Source: Anaerolineae bacterium (GTDB lineage: Bacteria; Chloroflexota; Anaerolineae; Caldilineales; Caldilineaceae). Taken from it: a DNA stretch of 43,378 nt. The position numbers and the translations under genes are program-made. Shown here one piece after another: positions 24,667 through 33,372 of this stretch (the stretch's first letter is position 1; each line of letters opens with the position of its first letter). The stretch is taken from assembly GCA_030432295.1 (NCBI GenBank), contig JAUIHI010000045.1:1-43378 (forward strand). The letters are read 5' to 3'. The notes under the pieces are model-generated. The model was given only the letters and a program-made list of their open reading frames with translations, was not told the DNA's origin and did no database searches.

Positions 24667-27435
24667 ATGCAAGCGACAGCAACGACCCAAATAGAAAGCC
24701 CCCTTTGCCTGCCCCTGAACGCACCCGGCGCGACATTGGCCGAGACCGGCGGCAAAGGGCTGAATCTGGCAAAGCTGGCCCAGGCCAGTTTCCCTGTGCC
24801 AGGTGGATTTATTGTGACCACCGCTGGCTATGACGCTTTTGTCACCGGCGCGGGGCTGGCCGGTTGGATGGCGGGTGAGGTGGCCGCTATCGATGCCAGT
24901 GACCCGGAGAGTCTGAACGCGCTTTCCGAACGCATCCGTACCCGCTTTCGGGAAAGCGCAATGCCCGCCGAATTGGTCGAGACGATCCGCGCCGCCTACG
25001 CTGGATTGGGTCAGCCGAAAGTGGCCGTGCGCTCCTCTGCCACCGCCGAGGACCTGCCCGATTTCTCCTTTGCCGGGCAGCAGGATACTTTTCTGAATAT
25101 CGCCGACGACGAAGCACTCCTGACCGCAGTGCGGGAGTGTTGGAGTAGCCTGTGGACGGCGCGAGCCATCGGCTACCGGGCGCGCAACGGCATCGATCAG
25201 TCGGCTGTCTCTCTGGCAGTGGTGGTGCAGGAGATGGTGCAGAGCGACACTTCGGGCGTACTTTTCACCGCCAATCCGCTGACCGGGCGGCGCACGGAGA
25301 CAGTCATCGATGCCATCTACGGCCTGGGCGAAGCGCTGGTCAGCGGCCAGGTGGAGCCGGACCACTACATTGTGGAGACGGCGACTGGACGCATTGTGGA
25401 AAAACAGTTGGGCGCGAAAGCGACGGTCATCCGGGGCGTGGCAGGGGGCGGCACTGTCACCGAGACCGAAAGCGCGGACGCTGCCAGCCAGCAGGCGTTG
25501 AGCGACGCGGCCATTAGGGAAGTCACAGCCCTGGGCAAGCAGGTGGCCGATTTCTACGGTTCCCCCCAGGACATCGAATGGGGCTATGCCGACGGCCAAC
25601 TTTATCTGTTGCAGTCCAGAGCTATCACTTCCCTCTTCCCTGTGCCGGAAGTGCCCGCCGATGAGAAGGCCGCTGAGAACTCTGGCGACCTGCGGGTTTT
25701 CTTCTCCTTTGGCGCGGTGCAGGGAATGCTGGACCCGATGACGCCCTTGGGCCGGGATGTCATCAAAGGCGTCTTTATCGGCGGTGGCAAGCTCTTTGGC
25801 TTTTATGGGAATACGCCGGAGAACCAAAAAGTGCTCTACGAAGCAGGCGGGCGGCTGTGGGCCGATGCGACGCCGATGCTCAACAACGAGCGGGGACGCA
25901 AAATGTATTTGGGTGTCGTCGGCGGCGTGGACCCAGGCGCGGCGACCGCCGTCAAACGACTGGTTTCCGAGCCTGGGGGGCTGCCCGAACCAGGTCCCCT
26001 GCGTCCCGAAACCGTACGCCGTGTGGTCCGTTTCGCCCTGCCCCGTCTGGCTCTCATCTTGCGTGCGCTGGTTCGCCCGGATCAGCACCGGGCCGAAGCC
26101 CAACAGGTTATCGACGAGACCCTCGCCCGCTTCACCGCCCGAGGCCAGGCGGCCAAAAGTATGCGGGAGCAGGTCCAATTGCTGGAGGATGCGGCCGATA
26201 CTGCTTTTCGGGTGATGATTCCCCAGTTGCTCCCCCGTATTCTGGCCGGGATGGCCGGTCTGCGCGGGCTGACGGTACTGGCCGAGAAGCTGACCGAAAT
26301 CGATCCCACCATCACCGGCCAAACGGCGATGGATGTGACCCGTGGCCTGCCCCACAATGTGACGACGGAAATGGACCTCTCCCTGTGGACGGTGGCCCAG
26401 GTGGTGCGGGATGATCCGGCTTCCGCGGCCCACTTTGGGGAGGCAGATGCCTCAACCCTCGCCTCGCAATATCTGGCCGGGACGCTGCCCTATCCGGCCC
26501 AGGCCGCGGTCGCCGGTTTTATGGACCGCTACGGAATGCGGGGTCTGGCCGAGATCGACTTTGGCCGTGTCCGCTGGCGGGAGCAACCGGCCCAGGTGAT
26601 GCAGATGGTGCAGAACTATCTGCGCATCGACGACCCCGCAATGGCCCCGGACGCGGTCTTTGGACGGGGGGAAGCAGCGGCAGAGGCGACGGTAGACCGG
26701 CTGGCCGCCGCGGCCAGGCAGTCGGGTCCGCTAGGCTCACTCAAAGAGCGGCTGGTGCGGGGGATGGCCTATCGGGCACGGGCGCTCTCTGGTCTGCGCG
26801 AAAGCCCGAAGTTTATGATTATCCGCCTCTTTGGCATTGCCCGCAGTGGGATTCTGGCGATGGGCGCAAGCCTGGCCGAAGCCGGTGTGTTGGCCCAGGC
26901 CGAGGACATTGTCTTTTTGCGGACGGCAGAGTTGCGGAACTTGGCGGCCACGCCCCTGGCGCAGATGGACAAAACGGCTTGGCAAGCACTGGTCGCCCAG
27001 CGTCGCCAGACGTATGACCGGGAGTTGGGTCGCCGCCAGGTTCCGCGCCTTCTTCTCAGCGATGGCACGGCCTTCTACGACGGATTTGAAGACAGCAGTG
27101 GCGAGGAAGAAGTGGAGGGTGTGCTGCGGGGCAGTCCCGTCTCGGCGGGGGTGGTGGAGGGGAACGTGCGGGTGGTCTTCGACCCCTACACCGCCCATCT
27201 GCTCCCCGGCGAAATTCTCGTCTGCCCCGGCACCGACCCGGCCTGGACCCCCCTCTTTCTCAGCGCGGGCGGGCTGGTGATGGAGGTGGGCGGCCTGATG
27301 ACCCACGGCTCTGTGGTGGCACGGGAGTACGGCATCCCCGCGGTGGTGGGGGTGGACCGGGCGACAGAACGCTTGCAGTCGGGAATGCGTATCCGGTTGG
27401 ATGGGAGCAGCGGGCGGATTGAGATTTTGGAGTGA
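24667..27435 (+). CDS. PEP-synthase-related phosphotransferase, rifamycin-phosphotransferase-like
   Basis: 922 residues; AAGGAG is eight bases before the ATG. The N-terminal ATP-grasp (PPDK_N) domain (about 20-330) begins with GGKGLNL (28-34) and includes VRSSATAEDL. A long helical middle domain (about 350-800) is followed by the swivelling phosphohistidine domain with THGSVVAREYGIPAVVG (His880) at the extreme C-terminus. Because nothing follows the His domain, the PEP/pyruvate TIM barrel of true PEP synthase is absent; the order matches rifamycin phosphotransferase, which phosphorylates rifamycins using ATP. The true substrate may be another compound. The adjacent TetR gene suggests inducible detoxification. 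Confidence 0.82.
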   Translation: MQATATTQIESPLCLPLNAPGATLAETGGKGLNLAKLAQASFPVPGGFIVTTAGYDAFVTGAGLAGWMAGEVAAIDASDPESLNALSERIRTRFRESAMPAELVETIRAAYAGLGQPKVAVRSSATAEDLPDFSFAGQQDTFLNIADDEALLTAVRECWSSLWTARAIGYRARNGIDQSAVSLAVVVQEMVQSDTSGVLFTANPLTGRRTETVIDAIYGLGEALVSGQVEPDHYIVETATGRIVEKQLGAKATVIRGVAGGGTVTETESADAASQQALSDAAIREVTALGKQVADFYGSPQDIEWGYADGQLYLLQSRAITSLFPVPEVPADEKAAENSGDLRVFFSFGAVQGMLDPMTPLGRDVIKGVFIGGGKLFGFYGNTPENQKVLYEAGGRLWADATPMLNNERGRKMYLGVVGGVDPGAATAVKRLVSEPGGLPEPGPLRPETVRRVVRFALPRLALILRALVRPDQHRAEAQQVIDETLARFTARGQAAKSMREQVQLLEDAADTAFRVMIPQLLPRILAGMAGLRGLTVLAEKLTEIDPTITGQTAMDVTRGLPHNVTTEMDLSLWTVAQVVRDDPASAAHFGEADASTLASQYLAGTLPYPAQAAVAGFMDRYGMRGLAEIDFGRVRWREQPAQVMQMVQNYLRIDDPAMAPDAVFGRGEAAAEATVDRLAAAARQSGPLGSLKERLVRGMAYRARALSGLRESPKFMIIRLFGIARSGILAMGASLAEAGVLAQAEDIVFLRTAELRNLAATPLAQMDKTAWQALVAQRRQTYDRELGRRQVPRLLLSDGTAFYDGFEDSSGEEEVEGVLRGSPVSAGVVEGNVRVVFDPYTAHLLPGEILVCPGTDPAWTPLFLSAGGLVMEVGGLMTHGSVVAREYGIPAVVGVDRATERLQSGMRIRLDGSSGRIEILE

Positions 27436-27438
27436 CCA

Positions 27439-27484
27439 CAGACGGCAGACGAACCAATTTGCGGATTGGCTCGTCTGCCGTCTG
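27439..27484. terminator. GACGGCA-heptad hairpin between convergent genes
   Basis: CAGACGGCAGACGA (27439-27452) pairs with TCGTCTGCCGTCTG (27471-27484), extended inward by CCAAT/ATTGG (27454-27458 with 27465-27469). It lies between the stops at 27435 and 27498 and probably ends transcription in both directions. The heptads match those at 8841-8875. Confidence 0.8.
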
Positions 27485-27497
27485 CCGTCCGTCGTCG

Positions 27498-28472
27498 TTA
27501 TTTCACCTGCTCTTCCAGCCGGTCCGTGGCCGGGGCCGGGGTGGGGCTGAAGGCACTGATCTCGGCCCGCATCTCCGGGGTGACGGGAATGTTTACGGCG
27601 TCCAGCGAAGGCTCCAACTGTTCCAGATTGCGTGCGCCGATGATAGGCGCGGTGACCGCCGGGTGGCTCAGCACCCAGGCCACGGCCAGGCTCACCGGGT
27701 TGTAGCCTTTATTACGGGCATAGGTGACGAAATCCTCGGCGGTGTCGTAGTACCAGTCCAGGCTGTAGCGGCGAACGTACATTGGATTCTCTTGCAGTCG
27801 CCCGCTGTCGGGCCGATCCTTGCGGCCATATTTGCCTGTCAGCAGCCCCGCACCCAACGGGCTGTAAGGGATAACGCCCATCTGCTCGGAGAGGGCCAGG
27901 GGCAGCACTTCCACCTCCACCTGGCGCTTGACCAGATTGTACATTGGCTGGATGCACTCGAAACGGGCCAGCAGTTCCCGCTGGGAGATGCCCAGGGCTT
28001 TCATAATTTGCCAGCTTGCCCAGTTGCTCACCGCGGGGTAGAGGATTTTGCCCGCTTTCACCAGATCGTCCAGGGCACGCACGGTCTCTTCGACGGGAGT
28101 GTCTGCGTCCATCTGATGCACAAAGTAGAGATCGAGCCGGTCTGTGTCCAGACGGCGCAGGCTGTCCTCGACGGCCCGCACAATGTGACGACGACTCAGC
28201 CCGCCGCCGTTGAGCGTGCCGCTCATATTGCCGAAGACCTTCGACGTAATCACCAGATCGTCCCGCTTGCCCTTCATCAGCCGCCCCAAAATTTCTTCGG
28301 AGACGCCGCCGTTGTAGACATTGGCACAGTCAAAAAAATTGATCTCTGCATCCAGACAGCGGTTGAACATCCGTTTCGATTCGGCTTCGTCTGCCGGACC
28401 GCCAAAAGTCATTGTGCCAAAACAGAGTTCAGATACGCGCACACCTGTGCGGCCAAGCAGTACGTGGTTCAT
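27498..28472 (-). CDS. Aldo/keto reductase
   Basis: 324 residues from MNHVLLGRTGVRVSELCFGT with AGGAGG six bases upstream. The catalytic tetrad is complete: Asp48, Tyr53, Lys78 and His119 (FFDCANVY, ITSKVF, YFVHQMD). It is an NADPH-dependent TIM-barrel oxidoreductase of the YhdN/Gsp69 type; the substrate is unknown. The open frame continues upstream to 28697 but there translates a heptad repeat and the promoter region. It is convergent with the phosphotransferase-like gene and divergent from the dipeptidase. Confidence 0.92.
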   Translation of the reverse strand: MNHVLLGRTGVRVSELCFGTMTFGGPADEAESKRMFNRCLDAEINFFDCANVYNGGVSEEILGRLMKGKRDDLVITSKVFGNMSGTLNGGGLSRRHIVRAVEDSLRRLDTDRLDLYFVHQMDADTPVEETVRALDDLVKAGKILYPAVSNWASWQIMKALGISQRELLARFECIQPMYNLVKRQVEVEVLPLALSEQMGVIPYSPLGAGLLTGKYGRKDRPDSGRLQENPMYVRRYSLDWYYDTAEDFVTYARNKGYNPVSLAVAWVLSHPAVTAPIIGARNLEQLEPSLDAVNIPVTPEMRAEISAFSPTPAPATDRLEEQVK

Positions 28473-28497
28473 TGGGGCCTCCTGTGGGGAAGAAAAT

Positions 28498-28525
28498 GGG
28501 TATTGGGTATTGGAGATTGGGTCAC
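28498..28525. repeat. GGGTATT heptad array upstream of the aldo/keto reductase
   Basis: Four 7-base units: GGGTATT, GGGTATT, GGAGATT, GGGTCAC. In the divergent gap 28473-28669. It lacks the long complementary arm found at the related loci 31108 and 39001. Confidence 0.8.
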
Positions 28526-28594
28526 TCGTCGTGTGTATAGTGACACAAAATGGGCCAGATTGCAATGTCGCGCGGATTTGTGCTCCCTCGCGAC

Positions 28595-28624
28595 TTGAAA
28601 GCGGTCGCCGTGTTCTTGTACTAT
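28595..28624 (+). promoter_or_regulatory. Possible promoter of the dipeptidase gene
   Basis: TTGAAA (28595-28600), an 18-bp spacer and TACTAT (28619-28624), 45 bp before the ATG at 28670. A consensus-like pair in a short AT-richer stretch; not verified. Confidence 0.35.
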
Positions 28625-28669
28625 AGATAAATCGTTTCGTTCCGCTATTTTTCAACGAAAGCAGCACCG

Positions 28670-29641
28670 ATGAGCAACTCCCTCCATTTCGACGCACTGG
28701 TCATCGACGGCCACTGTGACACCATCGGCGAACAACTCAGCGGCAAGCGCTGGCTGGGTGACCGCTCCAGCGAAGGCCACATCGATCTGCCCCGTCTGCG
28801 CGAGGGGGGTGTGGATGCCCAGTTCTTCGCCTGCTATGTGCCTGTGCCCTACCAGCGCCACGGCGCGGCTACCCACGCCATGGCCCGGCTGGATCAGCTG
28901 CATCTGCTGGCCGAGCGGTTGCCAGAGAAATTTGTGATTGCCCGCCGCGCCGACGACATCCGTCAGGCCAAAGCCGCTGGCAAAATTGCCGCCATCGCCG
29001 GGCTGGAAGGAGCCGAGGCACTGGACGGGGAGATCGGCCTGCTGCGCCAGTATCACCGGCTGGGGGTGCGCAATCTGGGGCTGGCCTGGAACTTCCGCAA
29101 TGCAGCCTGCGATGGCGTCTCCGAGCGGCGAACCGGCGGTGGGCTGACTGAATTCGGCGTCGCTGTCGTGCAGGAGTGCAACCGGCTGGGGATTACGATT
29201 GATGTGAGCCATCTGGCCCCGGCGGGTCTGGAAGATGTGCTGGCTCTCTCCGAAGACCCGATTATTGCCAGCCATAGCAACGCCTTTGCCCTCTGCGATC
29301 ACCCCCGCAACCTGACTGACGGCCAACTGGGCGCGATTGCGTCCAAAGGCGGGTTGATCGGCGTCACTTTCGTCAACTCCTTCCTGCGCCGGGAGCAGCC
29401 TGAACAGACGACAATCGACGACGTTTTGGAGCATCTGGAATATATGCTGGCAGTGGTCGGGGAAGATCACATCGCCATCGGCAGCGACTTTGACGGCTGC
29501 ACCCCGCCCAGGGATATGCCCGATACAACCGTCTATCCCCGAATTACGGAACTGTTGCAGGAGCGGGGGTACAGCGAGACGACTATCCGCAAAATTCTTG
29601 GCGGCAATTTCATGCGAATCTTCGAGAAGGTGTGGAAATAG
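28670..29641 (+). CDS. Membrane dipeptidase (peptidase family M19)
   Basis: 323 residues, a TIM-barrel zinc enzyme hydrolysing dipeptides. Metal ligands: His15 and Asp17 (DGHCD), Glu113 (GLEG), His181 (DVSHLAP) and His202 (IASHSN), then SDFDG near the C-terminus. No signal peptide, so it is probably cytoplasmic despite the family name. No strong Shine-Dalgarno precedes the ATG. Followed at 40 bp by the AI-2E-type permease, which has its own promoter. Confidence 0.92.
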   Translation: MSNSLHFDALVIDGHCDTIGEQLSGKRWLGDRSSEGHIDLPRLREGGVDAQFFACYVPVPYQRHGAATHAMARLDQLHLLAERLPEKFVIARRADDIRQAKAAGKIAAIAGLEGAEALDGEIGLLRQYHRLGVRNLGLAWNFRNAACDGVSERRTGGGLTEFGVAVVQECNRLGITIDVSHLAPAGLEDVLALSEDPIIASHSNAFALCDHPRNLTDGQLGAIASKGGLIGVTFVNSFLRREQPEQTTIDDVLEHLEYMLAVVGEDHIAIGSDFDGCTPPRDMPDTTVYPRITELLQERGYSETTIRKILGGNFMRIFEKVWK

Positions 29642-29644
29642 GGG

Positions 29645-29673
29645 TTTTCATTCCCCGCCGCGGAATGTATAAT
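29645..29673 (+). promoter_or_regulatory. Promoter of the permease gene, leaderless placement
   Basis: TTTTCA (29645-29650), a 17-bp spacer and an extended -10 box, TGTATAAT, with TATAAT at 29668-29673. The ATG at 29681 starts seven bases after the -10 box and no ribosome site fits between, so the mRNA is predicted to be leaderless. Confidence 0.65.
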
Positions 29674-29680
29674 AGAGCTT

Positions 29681-31093
29681 ATGAGCGATTCGGAATCTAC
29701 TGTCGAATCAAATAGTCCCCAGCCTCTTGCGCCTCGTGAAAATGATGACGCTCCTGTGAGGCCGGTTGTTGAGGGTCCCGCACGCTGGCACCCGGCCACC
29801 AAACGAATGGTCGTCGTTGTGCTGCTGGTGGGCGCGGCCCTGCTCTTCTGGATCAGCCGCCCGGTGATGCCCCTGCTGGTCATCGCGGCGATGGTATCCT
29901 ATCTGCTCAACCCGATTGTGGATACCTTTGAGCGGCTGCGCATTCCCCGCAGCCTGAGTACAATTGTCCTCTATCTCTTCCTCCTCATCACAATTATTCT
30001 GACGCCGATTCTGGTCGTGCCGGTGCTGATCAAGCAGTTGGGCGAGCTATTCATCGACGTGCCAACCGTCACCCTGGAATTTTTGCGCTTTCTGCAAGGC
30101 TCTGTAGCCAGTCTCCCCCCCGCTGTCGAAATTCTCGGCTTTCAGTTCGACATCTCTGGGCCAGTGCTTCAACTCCAGTCCACAGTCAGCGGACAGGCCG
30201 CGGTGAGTATCTTCCCCAGCGCGGCCCAAATTCTCGACTACTTCAATCGCCTGCTCATTACCACAACCAATGTGGTCGGCAACACTGCGCTAATTGGGAT
30301 TAATGTGGTGGGCGGGCTTTTCAGCGTCCTACTCTCCCTGCTTTTTCTCTTTTTCCTCAGCCTCTATATGACAAAAGACGCCCCCCGCATCCGGGCCTAT
30401 GTGGAGGGAATCTTCCCCGTTTCCTATCAGTCCGAGGCCGCGCTTCTCTTGCAGGAGTTGGGGCGTATCTGGCAATCGTTTTTCCGGGGCCAAATCATTC
30501 TCTCCATTACCGTTGGCGTCGTCACCTATCTGGCGTTGAGCTTTCTCAATATGCCCGGCGCGCTGATTCTGGCGATTCTGGCTGGCGCGCTGGAGCTGGT
30601 CCCCAATATCGGCCCGATTCTGGCGATGATTCCCGCGGTGATTGTGGCGCTGATTCAGGGCAGCGACACTCTGGCCATCAGCAACTTCAATTTCGGGCTG
30701 CTTACTGTCGGTGTCTACTTTGTCATCCAGCAGTTGGAGAACCAGCTTCTGGTCCCGCGCATCATCGGCACAAGCGTCAATCTGCATCCGATTGTCGTAC
30801 TGTGTGGGGTTGTGGTCGGGGCCAGTGTGGGGGGGATTCTGGGGGCAATGCTGGCAGCGCCGACGATTGCCAGCGCGCGGGTGATCGTCCGTTACATTTA
30901 CGCCAAATTGTTGGACCAGCTACCCACCTATCCACTGGTGGAAGCAGCCCAGAGACGCAAGCGAACCTCCTTTTATCGCCGGGTCATCCGTGCACGCCCC
31001 GCGCCCGCAGAAGAGACAGCCGACGACGAAAACACCCCATCCGAAGTGCTGGCTCGCCGCAGCAGCGAATTGGGCCAGACGACTGCCGGTTAA
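29681..31093 (+). CDS. AI-2E family permease (PerM/YdiK type)
   Basis: 470 residues. A soluble N-terminus (about 1-45, Pro/Glu-rich) is followed by about eight hydrophobic segments in the family pattern: two pairs, a long loop, then GALELVPNIGPILAMIPAV near 305-325, the signature region. The C-terminal tail (about 410-470) is charged and disordered. The family exports autoinducer-2 or moves ions, including Na+/H+ antiport; the role here is unknown. It lies between the dipeptidase and a bidirectional terminator. Confidence 0.9.
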   Translation: MSDSESTVESNSPQPLAPRENDDAPVRPVVEGPARWHPATKRMVVVVLLVGAALLFWISRPVMPLLVIAAMVSYLLNPIVDTFERLRIPRSLSTIVLYLFLLITIILTPILVVPVLIKQLGELFIDVPTVTLEFLRFLQGSVASLPPAVEILGFQFDISGPVLQLQSTVSGQAAVSIFPSAAQILDYFNRLLITTTNVVGNTALIGINVVGGLFSVLLSLLFLFFLSLYMTKDAPRIRAYVEGIFPVSYQSEAALLLQELGRIWQSFFRGQIILSITVGVVTYLALSFLNMPGALILAILAGALELVPNIGPILAMIPAVIVALIQGSDTLAISNFNFGLLTVGVYFVIQQLENQLLVPRIIGTSVNLHPIVVLCGVVVGASVGGILGAMLAAPTIASARVIVRYIYAKLLDQLPTYPLVEAAQRRKRTSFYRRVIRARPAPAEETADDENTPSEVLARRSSELGQTTAG

Positions 31094-31107
31094 GATAGAA
31101 GGTATTG

Positions 31108-31168
31108 GGTATTGGATATTTCGTGGGGATGTCCCATCTCATCCCCACGAAATATCCAATACCTTTTT
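31108..31168. terminator. Heptad hairpin between the permease and tsaD
   Basis: Arms 31108-31130 and 31141-31163 pair perfectly (23 bp, 10-base loop), followed by TTTTT (31164-31168). The left side reads in heptads, GGTATTG, GGTATTG, GATATTT, then CG and a locus-specific part. The T-run makes it a good terminator for the plus strand; tsaD's stop codon begins at 31169 and overlaps the T-run on the other strand. Confidence 0.85.
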
Positions 31169-32219
31169 AGGTCAGCGGTAAACTGGCGTGTACATCCACC
31201 CCTAAATTGTGATAGGCAGAGAGTCCGCTCGGCTGCTGGCGGAAGTAGGCCGCAGCGCCGATCATCGCCGCGTTGTCCGTGCAGAGGGCAAAGGCGGGAA
31301 TGTGCAGGGGAATCCCCAGCCCAGCAAAACGTTCCTGGGCCGAGACACGCAGCGCCCGGTTGGCGCTGACCCCTCCGCAGATGCAGACCTGGCGTGCGCC
31401 ATATTCCTGGGCGGCGTCGGCTGTCTTCTCCACCAGCACCTCCACGGCCGCGGCTTGAAATTCCGCGCCAATCGCCGCCGCAGTCTCCGGCGCTTTGGGG
31501 TCAATCCCTTCCCGCTCCAACTGGCGGGTCAGGTTGAGGACCGCTGTTTTCAGCCCCGAATAGCTGAAGTTGAAGCGGTGATCGTTGTTGTGCAGCAGGG
31601 GCCGGGGCAGGGAAAATCGATCCAACGCCACCCCTTCCGCGGCTTTCTGAATGGCCGGCCCGCCGGGATAGCCCAGTTCCAGCAGCCGGGCTACTTTGTC
31701 AAAAGCCTCCCCCGCGGCGTCGTCTAACGTGCGCCCCAGCAGCCGATACTCCCCGTGACCGCTCATCAGCACCAGTTCCGTATGCCCGCCAGAGACGATC
31801 AGCACCAGCACTGGAAATTCGTCCGTCGCGCCGGGATTATTGGGCATATCGGCCCAATTGCTGTAGACGTGCCCCTCCAAATGGTTGACCGGAATTAGGG
31901 GCAGACCGCTGGCAAAGGCCAGTCCTTTGGCCGCGTTGACGCCGACGAGCAGACTGCCCGCCAGTCCCGGCCCGTGGGTCACGGCGATGGCGTCCAGATC
32001 GGCCACCCGCGCCACCCCGGCTTCGTCCAGGGCCTCCCGGATGACGGTCTGGATGGCGAGGACGTGCTGGCGACTGGCAACCTCCGGGAAGACGCCGCCA
32101 AAGCGCCGGTGCATCTCAATCTGGCTGGCGACCCGGTTGCTCAACACCCGGCGACCGTCCACCACAACCGCGGCTGCGGTCTCGTCACAACTGGTCTCAA
32201 TAGCGAGGATGTGGGTCAT
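31167..32219 (-). CDS. tsaD: tRNA N6-threonylcarbamoyladenosine transferase
   Basis: 350 residues from MTHILAIETSCDETAAAVV, the universal TsaD start. Metal ligands are in NHLEGH (His113, His117); SGGHTELV (143-150) and CTDNAAMIGAAAY complete the ASKHA-type ATP site. It transfers threonylcarbamoyl to A37 of ANN-decoding tRNAs, working with TsaB/TsaE. Its ATG overlaps the stop of the upstream transferase gene as ATGA, with AAGGAT five bases before, so the two are translationally coupled. Confidence 0.97.
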   Translation of the reverse strand: MTHILAIETSCDETAAAVVVDGRRVLSNRVASQIEMHRRFGGVFPEVASRQHVLAIQTVIREALDEAGVARVADLDAIAVTHGPGLAGSLLVGVNAAKGLAFASGLPLIPVNHLEGHVYSNWADMPNNPGATDEFPVLVLIVSGGHTELVLMSGHGEYRLLGRTLDDAAGEAFDKVARLLELGYPGGPAIQKAAEGVALDRFSLPRPLLHNNDHRFNFSYSGLKTAVLNLTRQLEREGIDPKAPETAAAIGAEFQAAAVEVLVEKTADAAQEYGARQVCICGGVSANRALRVSAQERFAGLGIPLHIPAFALCTDNAAMIGAAAYFRQQPSGLSAYHNLGVDVHASLPLT

Positions 32220-33295
32220 AATTGATCCTTTGAATGAGTTTGTGCAGCCCAAATTAACACCCCCAGCCCCACAATCCCCAGCCCAACCAGCGCGATGAGT
32301 TTATAAAGCCGATCGTCCAGAAAAAGTGTCAGCGCGCCGAAGACAGCGCAAAAGAGCCAGTAGACCAGCACAATTGTCCGCTCGCCCAGGCCGATGTCCA
32401 GCAGGCGAAAGTGGAGGTGATCCCGCCCGCCCTGGCCCGGCGAAACGCCCCGCCGCCAGCGGCTGTAGATCAGCCAGGCCACATCCAGCGCGGGCAGGCC
32501 GATCACCAGCAGGACAGTCGCCAGCCTCGCCCCACCGATGATGCCCAGAGCGGCCAGGGCAAAGCCGAGGAAGTAACTGCCGCTGCTCCCCATAAAGATA
32601 CGCCCCCGCAGGTTGGCGGGCAAAAAACCCAGGGCTGTGCCCAGCAACGCCACGGGCAGCACGGCTACGCTGGCCTGGGGCGGATCGGCCCAGAAGAGCA
32701 TATGCGCGGCCAGAATCGCGCAGACAATCGCAGTCACACCCGTGGCCAGCCCGCTCAACCCGTCCAGAAAGTTGACGGTATTCATCATCCCGACAAACCA
32801 GAAAATTGTCAACGGGACGACAATCCACCAGGGAAAGCCATCTTCCCCGAAGAAAAGGCCGGGTGCAAAGGGATTGTTGACGTGCTTGATGAAGATCAGC
32901 CCGGCAATGGCAATGAATCCGGCGGCGATTTGGATGGCGTATTGGGGTAGAGCAGAGAAGTGGAAGCGGTCATCCAGCAGACCAGCCACGGCACAGAAAA
33001 CGCTCCCAATCAGCAGCGCGGCCAGACGGCGGCCTTCGTTGGGATCATTGCGGGGGGGCAGCCAACGGGCCGCCAGATCTGCGGGCAACACCTCTGGCAG
33101 GAGGAGCACCAGAAGAACCGTCAGCGCAAACGCGCCGAAGAGCGCCAGCCCACCCGTGCGGGGAATAATCCCCCGATGGCTGCGCCGTCCGCCGGGCCGG
33201 TCCACCAGCCCCAGCCGGTGGCCCACAGCAGATGCGAGAGGGGTGAGCGCAAGGGCGAGGAGGGTGGAGGTGAGAAGGACGGTTAGCGTGAACAT
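32216..33295 (-). CDS. MraY/WecA-type polyprenyl-phosphate sugar-1-phosphate transferase
   Basis: 359 residues with about 10-11 membrane helices. Family motifs: VDRPGGRRSHRGIIPRTGG (31-49), LDD (107-109) and NFLDGLSGL (175-183); GRDHLHFRL corresponds to the His-rich cytoplasmic loop. It joins a sugar-1-phosphate (probably GlcNAc-1-P, WecA/TagO type) to undecaprenyl phosphate, starting a surface glycopolymer. No Shine-Dalgarno is visible before the ATG. It is coupled to tsaD downstream and follows asnS after an octad hairpin. Confidence 0.9.
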   Translation of the reverse strand: MFTLTVLLTSTLLALALTPLASAVGHRLGLVDRPGGRRSHRGIIPRTGGLALFGAFALTVLLVLLLPEVLPADLAARWLPPRNDPNEGRRLAALLIGSVFCAVAGLLDDRFHFSALPQYAIQIAAGFIAIAGLIFIKHVNNPFAPGLFFGEDGFPWWIVVPLTIFWFVGMMNTVNFLDGLSGLATGVTAIVCAILAAHMLFWADPPQASVAVLPVALLGTALGFLPANLRGRIFMGSSGSYFLGFALAALGIIGGARLATVLLVIGLPALDVAWLIYSRWRRGVSPGQGGRDHLHFRLLDIGLGERTIVLVYWLFCAVFGALTLFLDDRLYKLIALVGLGIVGLGVLIWAAQTHSKDQL

Positions 33296-33308
33296 GACAG
33301 GAGGAAGG

Positions 33309-33362
33309 GATGACAGGATGACAAGATGAAAAAAGAGTGTTTCATTTTGTCATCCTGTCATC
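33309..33362 (-). terminator. Octad hairpin between asnS and the transferase gene
   Basis: GATGACAGGATGACAAGATG and two further bases (33309-33330) pair with 33341-33362 with one mismatch across a 10-base loop. The arms are 8-base repeats (GATGACAG-type; on the right TGTCATCC, TGTCATCT, TGTCAAGA). It lies just after the asnS stop on the minus strand. Confidence 0.75.
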
Positions 33363-33372
33363 TTGTCAAGAA

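Noticed and set aside
24583-26433. 616-codon minus-strand frame over the phosphotransferase-like gene
   Set aside because: Antisense shadow with no family signal, opposite conserved ATP-grasp motifs.
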